DNA of 36,586 nucleotides from Firmicutes bacterium UBA1065. Lineage in GTDB: Bacteria; Bacillota; Clostridia; Tissierellales; Sedimentibacteraceae. A model generated the notes under the pieces. That model ran no database searches. It saw nothing but the letters and a program-made list of their open reading frames with translations, and was not told where the DNA came from. Shown one piece after another: positions 8,075-16,473 of this stretch (position 1 is its first letter; the number at the start of each line of letters is the position of its first letter). The DNA is taken from assembly GCA_002316225.1 (NCBI GenBank), contig DCDC01000131.1, positions 1-36,586 on the forward strand, in the 5' to 3' direction. A program made the position numbers and the translations under genes.

Positions 8075-9159
8075 TAAAACTTATCATAGTATATTTTATC
8101 CACAGGGACATTCTTTTTAAGCAAGGCTTCAACAATGGAATCTATCATTGCCGGGCTCCCGCACAGGTATGCGGAATAATTTTTTCCATCCTCGATATAT
8201 TTTTCAATGGCCTGGGGCACACGACCCCTTTCTCCCTTCCACTCGGGGGATTCTTCCCTGGACAGGGTGGGGATAAATTTAAAATTAAGCTTTTCTTCAA
8301 AAGTCTTTATTTTATCAAGTAAGAATAAATCTTCCCTGGTTCTGGCTCCGAAGAAAAAGATGGTTTCCCTTCTTATATCATTGTCAGCCATATACTGGAG
8401 AATTGACATAAGGGGCGCCATTCCCGTTCCTGCTCCGGCCAGGATAACAGGTCCCTCATCCTCATGATAATAAAACTCCCCATAAGGCCCGTTAATATGA
8501 GCCGTATCCCCTTCCTTCAAATGATAGTGAACATAGGTTGTGGCAATACCTCCCGTATAGCCTATCAACAATTCAATGGTATGTTTATCCTTTACGGATG
8601 AAGCAATTGAATATGCCCTGTAAACTTCTTCCTCATTACCTTCATAAGCGGGAGCCTTAAGCTGGACATACTGGCCGGGCTTGAAATTTATCTCTTCTTC
8701 TCCTAAATTTAAGGTCAGCTTTTTAATGGTTGGGGTCATTTGTTCCATTTTTTCAACAAGAACGGCATATTCTTTAACATTGAACAATTCTTCGGGAATT
8801 CTAATCCTTATATTCTGTTTAACCTTGCATTGGCAGGAGAGCCTTATGCTGTTTTCCAGTTCATCCTTGCCCAGGTGAGGTTTTTCAGTGGCAAGGACAG
8901 GTCCTCCTCCCTCAAGGACGGCTACCTTGCAGTAACCGCAGGTTCCTTTGCCTCCACAGGCCGAGGGTATGAAAATTTTCTCATTTCTCAATGTATCCAG
9001 GAGGCTGCTTCCCCCCTTGACGGTAAAGTTCTTGTCTTCATTTATTGTAAGTGTAACATTTCCGTAATTGCCTACGGTCCTGTCCGAAAAGGTTAGTATG
9101 GCTGCAAGAGCTGCTGAGATTCCCGAAAACACTATAATTGTCATAATTATTGTATCCAT
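8074..9159 (-). CDS. nqrF: NqrF-like NADH-oxidising subunit
   Basis: 361 residues. It is predicted to take electrons from NADH to FAD and a [2Fe-2S] centre and pass them to the membrane subunits. The N-terminal membrane segment (IIMTIIVFSGISAALAAIL) is followed by a plant-type ferredoxin domain with ligands CGGKGTCGYC and a distal C in RLSCQC, an FAD domain (YRAYSIAS) and an NAD(P)H-binding domain (GAGTGMAPL, YLCGSPAMI). It is shorter than the roughly 405 residues typical of NqrF. Last gene of the operon; ATG follows TAGGAGG. Unlike Rnf, the operon has no RnfB or RnfC, so this subunit is the only visible electron-entry module. Confidence 0.92.
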   Translation of the reverse strand: MDTIIMTIIVFSGISAALAAILTFSDRTVGNYGNVTLTINEDKNFTVKGGSSLLDTLRNEKIFIPSACGGKGTCGYCKVAVLEGGGPVLATEKPHLGKDELENSIRLSCQCKVKQNIRIRIPEELFNVKEYAVLVEKMEQMTPTIKKLTLNLGEEEINFKPGQYVQLKAPAYEGNEEEVYRAYSIASSVKDKHTIELLIGYTGGIATTYVHYHLKEGDTAHINGPYGEFYYHEDEGPVILAGAGTGMAPLMSILQYMADNDIRRETIFFFGARTREDLFLLDKIKTFEEKLNFKFIPTLSREESPEWKGERGRVPQAIEKYIEDGKNYSAYLCGSPAMIDSIVEALLKKNVPVDKIYYDKF

Positions 9160-9167
9160 AAGGCCTC

Positions 9168-9758
9168 CTATTGAATTTGAACCATACCGCTGAAGCCGAT
9201 GAAGGTCAGGGCCATGATTCCCGTAATTATTAATGTTATGGGAACTCCCCTCAATCCCTCCGGTATGGAGTTTTCATTAAGTCTTGCCCTTATTCCGGCC
9301 ATTGCAGTAATGGCAAGAGCCCAACCAAGACCCGAGCCCACTCCAAAAGCAAATGTCTGAAGAAAAGTGTATTGTCTTGTGACCATAAAGAGGGACACCC
9401 CAAGAATGGCGCAGTTTACGGTAATGAGAGGCAAAAATATTCCCAAGGCATAATAAAGGGTGGGCAGGTACCTGTCCATTACCATTTCCAAAAGCTGAAC
9501 AAAGGCTGCTATAACCAGGATGAACAATATGTACATCAGGTATTCCAGTCCGAGGGGGAGCAAAATATACCAGTATACAAAATAATTTAAAACTGTGGTA
9601 GCCGAAAGAACCATGGTAACGGCGATTCCCAAACCCATGGCTGTCGGTATTTCTTTTGAAACGGCAATGAAAGAACACATGCCCAAGAAATTGGAAAAAA
9701 TCATGTTGCTTGTAAAAATTGAAGCAATAAGTATTACGAATGGATGAACCTGGATCAT
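9168..9758 (-). CDS. nqrE: NqrE/RnfA-type membrane subunit
   Basis: 196 residues, six predicted membrane segments. The conserved half-motifs with cysteine, SNFLGMC near the N-terminus and NCAILGVSLF mid-protein, are those that coordinate the intramembrane iron centre between NqrD and NqrE in known structures. Its start overlaps the nqrD stop by 4 bases (ATGA). Its sequence resembles the paired homologue NqrD, as expected for this duplicated family. Confidence 0.92.
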   Translation of the reverse strand: MIQVHPFVILIASIFTSNMIFSNFLGMCSFIAVSKEIPTAMGLGIAVTMVLSATTVLNYFVYWYILLPLGLEYLMYILFILVIAAFVQLLEMVMDRYLPTLYYALGIFLPLITVNCAILGVSLFMVTRQYTFLQTFAFGVGSGLGWALAITAMAGIRARLNENSIPEGLRGVPITLIITGIMALTFIGFSGMVQIQ

Positions 9759-10378
9759 TTCTTCTCAACCCCCTCCCTTTGTTTTTTTATACTTCTGTTG
9801 TTAAAAATCCACATTATACACGCGAGTATGAAAAAGGCCGAAGGGGGCATGACCATAAGGGTCCACCTTGTAAAGGATGATGGAATGATACTTATTCCAA
9901 AAATACTTCCAAAACCTAAGATTTCTCTAATAAAGGATATAGCCAATAAAACAAAGGTATAGCCCAAACCCGAGGCAAGACCGTCAAAAAAGGACGGTAA
10001 CGGCGGATTGGACTGGGCAAATCCTTCAGCCCTGCCCATTATTATACAGTTGGTGATTATCAGACCTACATAGGGTCCTAGGGCCTTGCTCATATCAGGC
10101 ATATAAGCCTTCAGATATATATCCACCATGATTACGTATGCGGAAATAATCAAAACCTGGACCATCATGCGTATATGCTTGGGGGTGTGGTCCTTTAAGA
10201 GGGATACGGTCAGGGAAGAAAAGGCTGTTACCAGGGACAGGGCAATCCCCATGATGAGGGAATTCATCATTAAATTTGTTACCGCCAGGGCGGAGCAAAT
10301 ACCTATTACCTGGACCAATATGGGATTATCGGTTAATATTCCCTTTGTAAAAATCTTTTTTGCTTCTTTCCCGGTCAT
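9755..10378 (-). CDS. nqrD: NqrD/RnfE-type membrane subunit
   Basis: 207 residues, six membrane segments. The motifs VQVIGICSALAVTN and TNCIIMGRAEGFA supply the conserved cysteines that with NqrE bind the intramembrane iron centre. It starts directly after nqrC with a GGAGGTGGAGTAA leader. Part of the core translocating module; whether Na+ or H+ is pumped cannot be told from the sequence. Confidence 0.92.
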   Translation of the reverse strand: MTGKEAKKIFTKGILTDNPILVQVIGICSALAVTNLMMNSLIMGIALSLVTAFSSLTVSLLKDHTPKHIRMMVQVLIISAYVIMVDIYLKAYMPDMSKALGPYVGLIITNCIIMGRAEGFAQSNPPLPSFFDGLASGLGYTFVLLAISFIREILGFGSIFGISIIPSSFTRWTLMVMPPSAFFILACIMWIFNNRSIKKQREGVEKK

Positions 10379-10972
10379 TTACTCCACCTCCTCCAAAAAA
10401 GCCTTAAGGTTTTCATTTACGATTTTTACCACAGCGGCAGAAGTCTGGGTTGCGCCTGCAATGGCATCTATATTGCTGCCCGGCTGGGGAGATGAAATGA
10501 TGAAATTGTCGGTCTTGCCCGATATATCAATCCCCCTGTACTGGTTTTTATATGAATTTTCGGATATTCTTCCTCCCAGGCCGGGGGTTTCTGACTGGGT
10601 CACGAATTCAATGCCGATGATTTTCGTGTAATCATTGCTTAATCCGATATATCCGGTTATAGACCCCCAAAGTCCGGCCCCGCTGATGGGAACGGCATAT
10701 GCTTTTTCCCGTCCCCCTTGAACCAGGGCGAAGCCTTTCACTCCTCCCCATTCTTTTTCAATAACATTATCATTAAATACCCTTTCGATATCCTTTTCAC
10801 TTCCGCCTTCCGGCAGTATATCAAATATGTAAAGAATTTTTTGCTGCAGCTGGATCTGTTTATTAAAGGCAATTGTATCGGCAGTAACGAAATTTAATCC
10901 TGCCAGGACTGCTATAAATACTGCCGTAACTAAAGCCATAAATATTATCGGATAAATAAAGGAGTTCTTCAT
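10379..10972 (-). CDS. nqrC: NqrC/RnfG-type flavinylated subunit
   Basis: 197 residues. One N-terminal membrane anchor (FIYPIIFMALVTAVFIAVLAGL) precedes an extracytoplasmic FMN-binding domain. The covalent-FMN motif is DAIAGATQTSAAV near residue 173, with the threonine of GAT as the predicted phosphoester site formed by ApbE. GLGGRIS-type residues (TPGLGGRISENSY) typical of the family are present. It overlaps nqrB by 4 bases (ATGA). The position before GAT is Ala where most members have Ser or Thr. Confidence 0.92.
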   Translation of the reverse strand: MKNSFIYPIIFMALVTAVFIAVLAGLNFVTADTIAFNKQIQLQQKILYIFDILPEGGSEKDIERVFNDNVIEKEWGGVKGFALVQGGREKAYAVPISGAGLWGSITGYIGLSNDYTKIIGIEFVTQSETPGLGGRISENSYKNQYRGIDISGKTDNFIISSPQPGSNIDAIAGATQTSAAVVKIVNENLKAFLEEVE

Positions 10973-11925
10973 GCTGCCACCACCTTGCTTTTTTTTCTGC
11001 TTTCCGCTTCTTTTACAAAATGATCAATTATCGGCGCAAATGTATTACCCATTAGTATTGCAAACATCATCCCCCCGTTAAAAAGGGACAGGGCTCTGAT
11101 AAGGACAGTGATGAGACCGATTAACATTCCGAAAATCCACTTGCCCTTTTTTGTTTTGGCAGCACTTACAGGGTCGGTTGCCATAAAAACAGTCCCAAAC
11201 AAAAATCCTCCCATCAGCATCCCGTATAGGGGGTTTATTCCATCATAAAAATAATACATGACAGAAGCGGCTGCAAAAAACCCAATCAAGCACCCCAACA
11301 TGATTTCAAGAGATGCGGTCTTGGTATATATTAAGTATATTGCGGCTAAAATAATTAAAATTTTGCAGGTCTCTCCCATGGCTCCCGGTATGTTCCCCCA
11401 AATCATGGAAGATAAATTCATGATTTTTCCTGTGTAATTAAATGAAATCATGGGGGTTGCTTCTGATACGGCATCGATTCCTGCAGTCAGATAAGTGGAG
11501 AAGCCGACGGGAAAGCCCTTTGCCGCCTCATTCCATGCAATAGTCATTGGATTTGGAAAGTTAACGTAAATAAAGGCTCGTCCAACCAGGGCAGGATTAA
11601 AAACATTTTTGCCGAAGCCTCCAAAGGACATTTTGCCGAATATCACACCAAAGATAATTCCAATAAGAGCAATCCAAATAGGTATGGAAGCCGGCAAGGT
11701 CATGGTATAGAGGACGCAGGTTACAAATACGGCCTCGGAAGGCTTGTTCTTATAATGCCTTTCCCACAAGTATTCCGTACCTGTTCCTGCAATCGTTACC
11801 ACCAGAAGCAAAAGAAGCACTCTCAGTCCGTAATTATAAACAGAGAATATAATTATAGGTGTAAGTGACAGTAAAACGGTTCTCATCATTTTTTGTTTTC
11901 TGAAGCTTAACTTTAATACATCCAA
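10969..11925 (-). CDS. nqrB: NqrB/RnfD-type flavinylated membrane subunit
   Basis: 318 residues from TTG 11925. That start sits 5 bases after GGAGGG; the longer frame to 11958 places the ribosome binding site inside the gene. Multiple membrane segments; GRAFIYVNFPNPM and the flavinylation motif DAVSEATP, with Thr157 the predicted FMN acceptor. Its length is near RnfD (about 310-350) and well below NqrB of Vibrio (about 415). It is the first gene of the operon. The usual upstream nqrA (quinone-site subunit) is absent: the next 316 bases hold only a repeat and divergent promoters. Confidence 0.9.
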   Translation of the reverse strand: MDVLKLSFRKQKMMRTVLLSLTPIIIFSVYNYGLRVLLLLLVVTIAGTGTEYLWERHYKNKPSEAVFVTCVLYTMTLPASIPIWIALIGIIFGVIFGKMSFGGFGKNVFNPALVGRAFIYVNFPNPMTIAWNEAAKGFPVGFSTYLTAGIDAVSEATPMISFNYTGKIMNLSSMIWGNIPGAMGETCKILIILAAIYLIYTKTASLEIMLGCLIGFFAAASVMYYFYDGINPLYGMLMGGFLFGTVFMATDPVSAAKTKKGKWIFGMLIGLITVLIRALSLFNGGMMFAILMGNTFAPIIDHFVKEAESRKKSKVVAA

Positions 11926-12034
11926 TATATCCCTCCATTCAGCTGATAAATATAGCAATTCATATGCAATTATTCAGATAGTTACCTTATACCCTAATTT
12001 TTTGAATTATAACAGTTATTATAACAAATCTTAA

Positions 12035-12062
12035 GAGATCCTTCGCTTTGCTCAGGATGACA
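12035..12062. repeat. Dispersed TGTCATCCTGAG repeat, half copy
   Basis: On the minus strand it reads TGTCATCCTGAGCAAAGCG followed by AAGGATCT. It is the half-element of the palindrome at 5740-5801. It lies in the 316-base gap between the divergent nqr and encapsulin operons; the rest of that gap holds the encapsulin promoter and AT-rich DNA. Confidence 0.75.
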
Positions 12063-12177
12063 AATGGAATTCGTTTAATGTGATCTGAATAACACGTGAT
12101 AATTCTGTACAAAGTGAAGGATCTCAAAATCCAAAGAGGTACTCTCTACATCTTTAGTGTCAGAGATTTAAAAAACT

Positions 12178-12206
12178 TGTTTACAAAGGTTTTTTTGTGG
12201 TATATT
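12178..12206 (+). promoter_or_regulatory. Promoter of the encapsulin operon
   Basis: TTGTTT (12178-12183) and TATATT (12201-12206) are 17 bases apart. The alternative pair TTTACA (12180) and TATTAA (12203) is also 17 apart. The leader is about 30 bases, ending in AGGAGG at 12231-12236. No clear Fur or PerR box was recognised. Confidence 0.6.
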
Positions 12207-12241
12207 AATATTGTTAAACATTTATTTAAGAGGAGGAAATT

Positions 12242-12613
12242 ATGGCAGGTTTTGGAAACCCATTCGGTGCAAACGTACCGAGAAAAATGACAAAGGACGA
12301 ACTCATACAGGCTGTAAGGCTGAATATTGCAGGCGAACTGGAAGCAATTTACGTTTACGACGCCCATATTCAAGCCACCGATGACCTTGTGGCAAAGAAA
12401 ATCATCGGAGACATAAGGGACGAAGAAAAGGCCCATGTAGGTGAATTATTGACCCTGCTTAAATACTTGGACCCAAAAGAAGCACAGTTCCTCAATGAAG
12501 GAGAAGAAGAAGTAAGAGAAATGCTTGAAGAGCTTAATATCAAGCTTGAGCCGGCACCAGCAGCAGAAACAAATACCAATACCGGTACCGTTGGAAGTTT
12601 ATTAAAAGAATAG
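12242..12613 (+). CDS. Encapsulated ferritin-like protein (EncFtn cargo)
   Basis: 123 residues. Oxidises Fe(II) and feeds iron mineral storage inside the encapsulin shell. Ferroxidase residues Glu32, Glu62 and His65 (GELEAIYVYDAH and DEEKAHVGE) fall at the same numbers as in the Rhodospirillum EncFtn; Glu34 is the likely metal-entry residue. The two-helix half-ferritin fold assembles as an annular decamer in the known family. A low-complexity linker (EPAPAAETNTNT) leads to the C-terminal targeting peptide TVGSLLKE, the tag that docks cargo to the shell interior. ATG is 5 bases from a perfect AGGAGG. The shell gene follows 10 bases later. Confidence 0.95.
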   Translation: MAGFGNPFGANVPRKMTKDELIQAVRLNIAGELEAIYVYDAHIQATDDLVAKKIIGDIRDEEKAHVGELLTLLKYLDPKEAQFLNEGEEEVREMLEELNIKLEPAPAAETNTNTGTVGSLLKE

Positions 12614-12623
12614 GAGGTATAAC

Positions 12624-13436
12624 ATGGACTTTTTATCAAGAGAAGGCTCACCCGTTTCCGCAGAGCTATGGTCAAAAATTGATGACCAGGTCGTATCAAT
12701 GGCCAAAAAAGTTCTTGTGGGAAGAAGATTTTTACATATTTACGGACCCTTGGGAGCAGGAGTTCAAAGCATTAATATAGATGACACCACTGAATTGGCA
12801 GAAACAGAAGGAGATCTGGTTCAAATAAAGGGAAGGAAATTCCAGCAGATACCTTTATTGAATCAAGATTTCAGCCTCTTGTGGAGAGACCTTGAGCTAA
12901 GCGAAAAAACAGGAATGCCCGTTGACCTGTCTCCTGCCCTGCAGGCAAGCTCATTGATTTCAAAAAAAGAAGATGAATTAATCTTCAAGGGTAATAAGGA
13001 AGCAGGTTATGAAGGACTGCTGACGGCTGAAGGAATCACAAGGTTGAAAATAAGCGACTGGGAGGAAGGAGAAAATCCCGTAAAAGATGTGGCAACCGGC
13101 TTGTCCCATTTATTTAACGAGGGACTGGTTGGAAGGAAGGCCTTGATCATAAGCACAGACTTATTAATAAAGCTTCAAAGAATCCAACCGGGAACAGGGC
13201 TTACGGAATACGAAAGACTCAGCAAATTGGTAGACGGCAATATTTATTACACCAAGGTATTGGGAAGCAACAAGGCTGTCCTGGTTTGCGCCGAACCCCA
13301 GTACATGGACCTGGTAATCGGCCAGGACATGGCGACAGCATACCTGGAAACAAAGGACTTGAACCATGTTTTCAGAATTGTTGAAACAATCCTTTTAAGA
13401 ATTAAAAATAAAAATGCCGTTGTGGTATTCGAATAA
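12624..13436 (+). CDS. Family 1 encapsulin shell protein
   Basis: 270 residues, the usual length for a family 1 (linocin M18-like, HK97-fold) encapsulin, which assembles into an icosahedral protein nanocompartment. The start MDFLSREGSPVSAELWSKID and the segment RRFLHIYGPLGAG are family hallmarks. The C-terminal part has GQDMATAYLETKDLNHVFR. RBS AGGAGG is 7 bases upstream. With the ferritin cargo it forms a two-gene iron-storage and oxidative-protection operon closed by a terminator. Confidence 0.96.
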   Translation: MDFLSREGSPVSAELWSKIDDQVVSMAKKVLVGRRFLHIYGPLGAGVQSINIDDTTELAETEGDLVQIKGRKFQQIPLLNQDFSLLWRDLELSEKTGMPVDLSPALQASSLISKKEDELIFKGNKEAGYEGLLTAEGITRLKISDWEEGENPVKDVATGLSHLFNEGLVGRKALIISTDLLIKLQRIQPGTGLTEYERLSKLVDGNIYYTKVLGSNKAVLVCAEPQYMDLVIGQDMATAYLETKDLNHVFRIVETILLRIKNKNAVVVFE

Positions 13437-13450
13437 AAATAAAGAATTAA

Positions 13451-13481
13451 AAAAGCCAAGGATCAAATCCTTGGCTTTTCT
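13451..13481. terminator. Bidirectional terminator between encapsulin and ligase-family genes
   Basis: AAAAGCCAAGGAT and ATCCTTGGCTTTT pair around a CAA loop. It has T-rich flanks on both strands, so it can stop both converging transcripts. Confidence 0.88.
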
Positions 13482-13484
13482 GTC

Positions 13485-15314
13485 TTATTTGTTGTCCGGT
13501 ACTACTTTTATCATTTTATTTATTCCTATACCCATACCTAACAAGATCCAAAACAAAGGGGCCACCGAGACTATACTGTCATTGAACAAACCTGCCACCA
13601 AATAGGCCGTAATGCTTAAAAAAGTTGCTGCCCCCATATATTCCGCAAATGTCTCCATGTTCCCTTTCAGGTATATTTTTAAACTGTCAAATATATATAT
13701 TCCCCAAATAGCCAACAAGGCAAGCAAGGATATGACACCCGTGTTAACAGCCGTCTGTAAATACATATTATGGGGTTTATCCACCAATATATTAAACATT
13801 CCTTTATCTGCCACATTAAACCTGCCTACATAATCATTCTGAGGAAATACCATGGGAAAACTATCGGGGCCGTAGCCTGTAATTAATGTATCTCTCAATA
13901 TGGGTATGGTTCTTGACCAAATATAGCCCCTGTTGGAGGCAAAGGTTTCTCTTCCGTCAAACAGCCTGAACCGTGGAGCTTCAACAGGGTCAACAAGCTT
14001 GTTGTTGTTTGAAACCACCTTGAGCTTATTGTCCTTGGTGATATAAAGCTTCCAATTCCGTCCGTATATTTTTGCTTTTATATTGGTTAGTTTATTGTCG
14101 ATATTAAAGCTGTATTCTGAATACTTTTCGTCAACAAACCTTATATTGCCCTTATCATCGGTGTTAACTTCCAATAAATTACCGTCTTCATCCCTGAATT
14201 CAAGTTTTGAATCATAGACTCCGCCAATTAAAGTTTCTTTATCGGTTTTTAAGGTAAAGGTGTTATCTTTAAGGGATACCTCCTTAAATTTTACCGGCTG
14301 CCGGCTCTTTATATCTTGTATCTCTTCTGCTTCATTGGCAGGATTTAACCTGGAGAACTGATTTAATACTCTTCCTCCCGATACAGCATTAAAAATAAAA
14401 GTTATGCCTATAAATACCCCAAAGAGAATAACCAGCTTCTTGAAATGCAATTTAATATTTTTTCTAAAAACAATAAGACCCAGAACAAAAGCTGATGTTA
14501 TGCCCAGGTATCCTGCCCTTGAATTGCATCCCAGCCAGATTGAAAATGCCAATAATGCCGCTAAGCCAAACAACACAGAGCCTTTCATGTTCTTTTCATT
14601 GATATATAAAATCATTGTTAAAGGCAGAACCAGGGCGCCAAAGCTGCCTACATAGTTAGTATTGAACAAGGTTCCGCTTATTGTATATTTGCCGAATATA
14701 AATTTCAGGCTCGAAGCATCTATTATTTTTGGAGTAATCAAAGACCTGCCCAAGTCTGACTGTAAAAAATCATATCCGAAATACTGGCCAATGCCTAATA
14801 CTCCTTCCAGGATGGTCAATATGACAAATGAATAGACGATTATTCTTATATCCTTTTCATTCCTGGTATAATTCAATACTATAAACATTAAAACCATATA
14901 GCATAATAAAACAAAAACACCCTGATACATGTCAGGAAATCCTTCAAGGGCCACCTGCCTGTTATGAGCGTTGATAGTTGATAAAATAACCAATAATGAG
15001 TATATTGCCATAGGTATGTAGTATCTCTTTTCTTTTTGCAAGGGCAGCCTGCCGTTTAAATAGAGGCCCCCATATGCAATCAAGGCTGCAAGGGTTCCTA
15101 TAATCAGTGCAATAGATTTATAGTAGCTGTAAAAGTCGGCATGGGTATCAGATAGCCAGAAATCTGCAGCTTCCTTGGGAAGCTTAACGATTTTGCAATA
15201 TACTATGAGGGGGATTATTGTTATAATAAATATTATGGGTATATAATAGCCAAATTTTTTAGTTTGAATCTTATTGTCATCCCTTGTTCTCTTTATCCTG
15301 CTATTCTTATGCAT
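13485..15314 (-). CDS. O-antigen ligase/polymerase (Wzy_C) family membrane protein
   Basis: 609 residues from ATG 15314, which has GGAGG at 6 bases; the upstream extension to 15425 lacks a ribosome binding site and covers the S-layer terminator. About 12 membrane segments. Family motifs are GTLFNTNYVGSFGALVLPL and SRAGYLGI mid-protein and GYGPDSFPM and DKPHNMYLQTAVNTG near the end. A large hydrophilic segment of about 150 residues between membrane segments carries the beta-strand repeats LEVNTDDKGN and KLYITKDNK. The family transfers or polymerises glycans on undecaprenyl carriers outside the membrane. Position next to the S-layer gene suggests glycosylation of cell-wall polymer or surface protein; the substrate is unknown. 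Confidence 0.82.
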   Translation of the reverse strand: MHKNSRIKRTRDDNKIQTKKFGYYIPIIFIITIIPLIVYCKIVKLPKEAADFWLSDTHADFYSYYKSIALIIGTLAALIAYGGLYLNGRLPLQKEKRYYIPMAIYSLLVILSTINAHNRQVALEGFPDMYQGVFVLLCYMVLMFIVLNYTRNEKDIRIIVYSFVILTILEGVLGIGQYFGYDFLQSDLGRSLITPKIIDASSLKFIFGKYTISGTLFNTNYVGSFGALVLPLTMILYINEKNMKGSVLFGLAALLAFSIWLGCNSRAGYLGITSAFVLGLIVFRKNIKLHFKKLVILFGVFIGITFIFNAVSGGRVLNQFSRLNPANEAEEIQDIKSRQPVKFKEVSLKDNTFTLKTDKETLIGGVYDSKLEFRDEDGNLLEVNTDDKGNIRFVDEKYSEYSFNIDNKLTNIKAKIYGRNWKLYITKDNKLKVVSNNNKLVDPVEAPRFRLFDGRETFASNRGYIWSRTIPILRDTLITGYGPDSFPMVFPQNDYVGRFNVADKGMFNILVDKPHNMYLQTAVNTGVISLLALLAIWGIYIFDSLKIYLKGNMETFAEYMGAATFLSITAYLVAGLFNDSIVSVAPLFWILLGMGIGINKMIKVVPDNK

Positions 15315-15405
15315 TTTATTCCTCCATTCCCGTATATTAATTATACAATATTGAAGGCAATAGTCAACAAGATTAATGTCCTGGCTTAAGAAATGACAAA
15401 GAATA

Positions 15406-15443
15406 TAAAAACATCCCACAAGCATTTGAACCTGTGAGATGTT
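15406..15443 (-). terminator. Terminator after S-layer exon 2
   Basis: On the minus strand AACATCTCACA pairs with TGTGGGATGTT, followed by TTTTATAT. It lies about 40 bases after the exon 2 stop and shows that the S-layer transcription unit extends through the intron and exon 2. Confidence 0.85.
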
Positions 15444-15480
15444 TCTTATATATCCCTTTATAAATTACTCTTTACTGTGG

Positions 15481-15828
15481 TTAGTATGTGGTGAGAGTCC
15501 AGTTGCCCGATCCGTCCCTTTCTGCTGCATTTGGAGTTCCAAAGCAAGACATATCTATTGAATGGAAGTCTCCGGCTACAATTATATCTCCTTCACCGGC
15601 CGGGCCGCTTAAAGTGACCGTGGCAACCTTGTGATTTGCACTAAGGGTTACTGAAACTATTTCTACATCACCATCAGCATCATAATAATACCATTCAGCC
15701 GGATCATCGGGCTCATAGCCTCCACCATCATAATCATAAACCGGCTTAGTGAAGGTAACTGTCAATACTGTTCCTGCTCCATTTTCTGTTACCGATGCCA
15801 GGCTGCTTGGTCCTGTTTCATCATCTCC
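15481..15828 (-). CDS. S-layer protein alternative C-terminal exon (exon 2)
   Basis: An open frame of 115 codons ending in TAG/TAA-type stop at 15481, without a start codon or ribosome binding site of its own; the in-frame TTG at 15765 has none. It begins GDDETGPSS after the predicted intron end and continues with a secreted beta-rich domain (VLTVTFTKPV, IVSVTLSANHKVATVTLSG, DGSGNWTLTTY), the style of S-layer repeat domains. An in-frame TAA in the intron closes it upstream. If the 5' splice site is shifted 8 bases upstream, it joins the 812-residue S-layer frame exactly in phase, giving 927 residues. If splicing does not occur, it is untranslated DNA. Confidence 0.75.
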   Translation of the reverse strand, partial: GDDETGPSSLASVTENGAGTVLTVTFTKPVYDYDGGGYEPDDPAEWYYYDADGDVEIVSVTLSANHKVATVTLSGPAGEGDIIVAGDFHSIDMSCFGTPNAAERDGSGNWTLTTY

Positions 15829-15867
15829 ATCCTTACCTATCTGTTGTTAAACAGATTTCAGTAAGTC

Positions 15868-15902
15868 CACACCGTACGTGCGGCTTTCACCGCATACGGC
15901 GT
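15868..15902 (-). ncRNA. Group II intron domain V
   Basis: The stem ACGCCGTA/TACGGTGT, a bulge, the stem GCGG/CCGC and a loop containing GAAA give the catalytic hairpin. The triad position reads CGC where many introns have AGC; CGC is known from the Oceanobacillus IIC ribozyme. Confidence 0.88.
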
Positions 15903-16447
15903 TCTATCGAGAAATATCCCCGACTAGGTTCCTTGGCTCCCATATGTTTTATCCTCTCCTGCCGTTGCCGGCAAGATGCAAACGGCATATGATCAAAGCT
16001 ACTATGAACCTGCTGAGCCCGTATACCTTCATTGTCCTGTCAAACTCCGGATATACGGCATCAAACGTTCCGTTTTACCTATCCCTTCTTTTGACTGCCT
16101 TAGGTATCCACTAAGGACCTACTTTACTTAGGTTTAACAGCCAATTGTTCCTAAGTCCATAAGGCATTTCAGCCTTACAGGTTGTTGCCAAGATAATGGT
16201 CAAATAAATTTAACAGCAACAACTATCTTTATAGGACCCATCATCATGGATTAGCAATGTTTACCCTAGCAGTCTTTTAAGGAGCCCCGCACCGGACTTT
16301 CACCGGTTACGACCTTACCTGGCTTCATATATATAATATGACAGTACTTATACATATGCAGGGTATCAGGCTTAAGATTATTAAGGCTATTTATCTTAGA
16401 CAGGAATTTCACCTGTCAAATCGGTAAAACAGTTGGAGATTAAACAA

Positions 16448-16473
16448 GAGGATTTGCATTTCTGCAAATCCTC
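16448..16473 (-). other. Perfect hairpin within intron domain I
   Basis: GAGGATTTGCA and TGCAAATCCTC pair with an 11-bp stem and a 4-base loop, followed on the minus strand by TTGTTT. It probably is a domain I stem-loop. It also resembles a weak terminator, which could lower transcription into the intron. Confidence 0.6.

Noticed and set aside
15481..15765. Independent small protein starting at TTG 15765
   Set aside because: No Shine-Dalgarno site. The frame continues upstream to 15828, where the predicted intron ends, so exon 2 fits better.
15795..16114. Short plus-strand open frames within the S-layer intergenic region
   Set aside because: They lie on the complement of the group II intron, have no ribosome binding sites and their codon use is unlike the neighbours.
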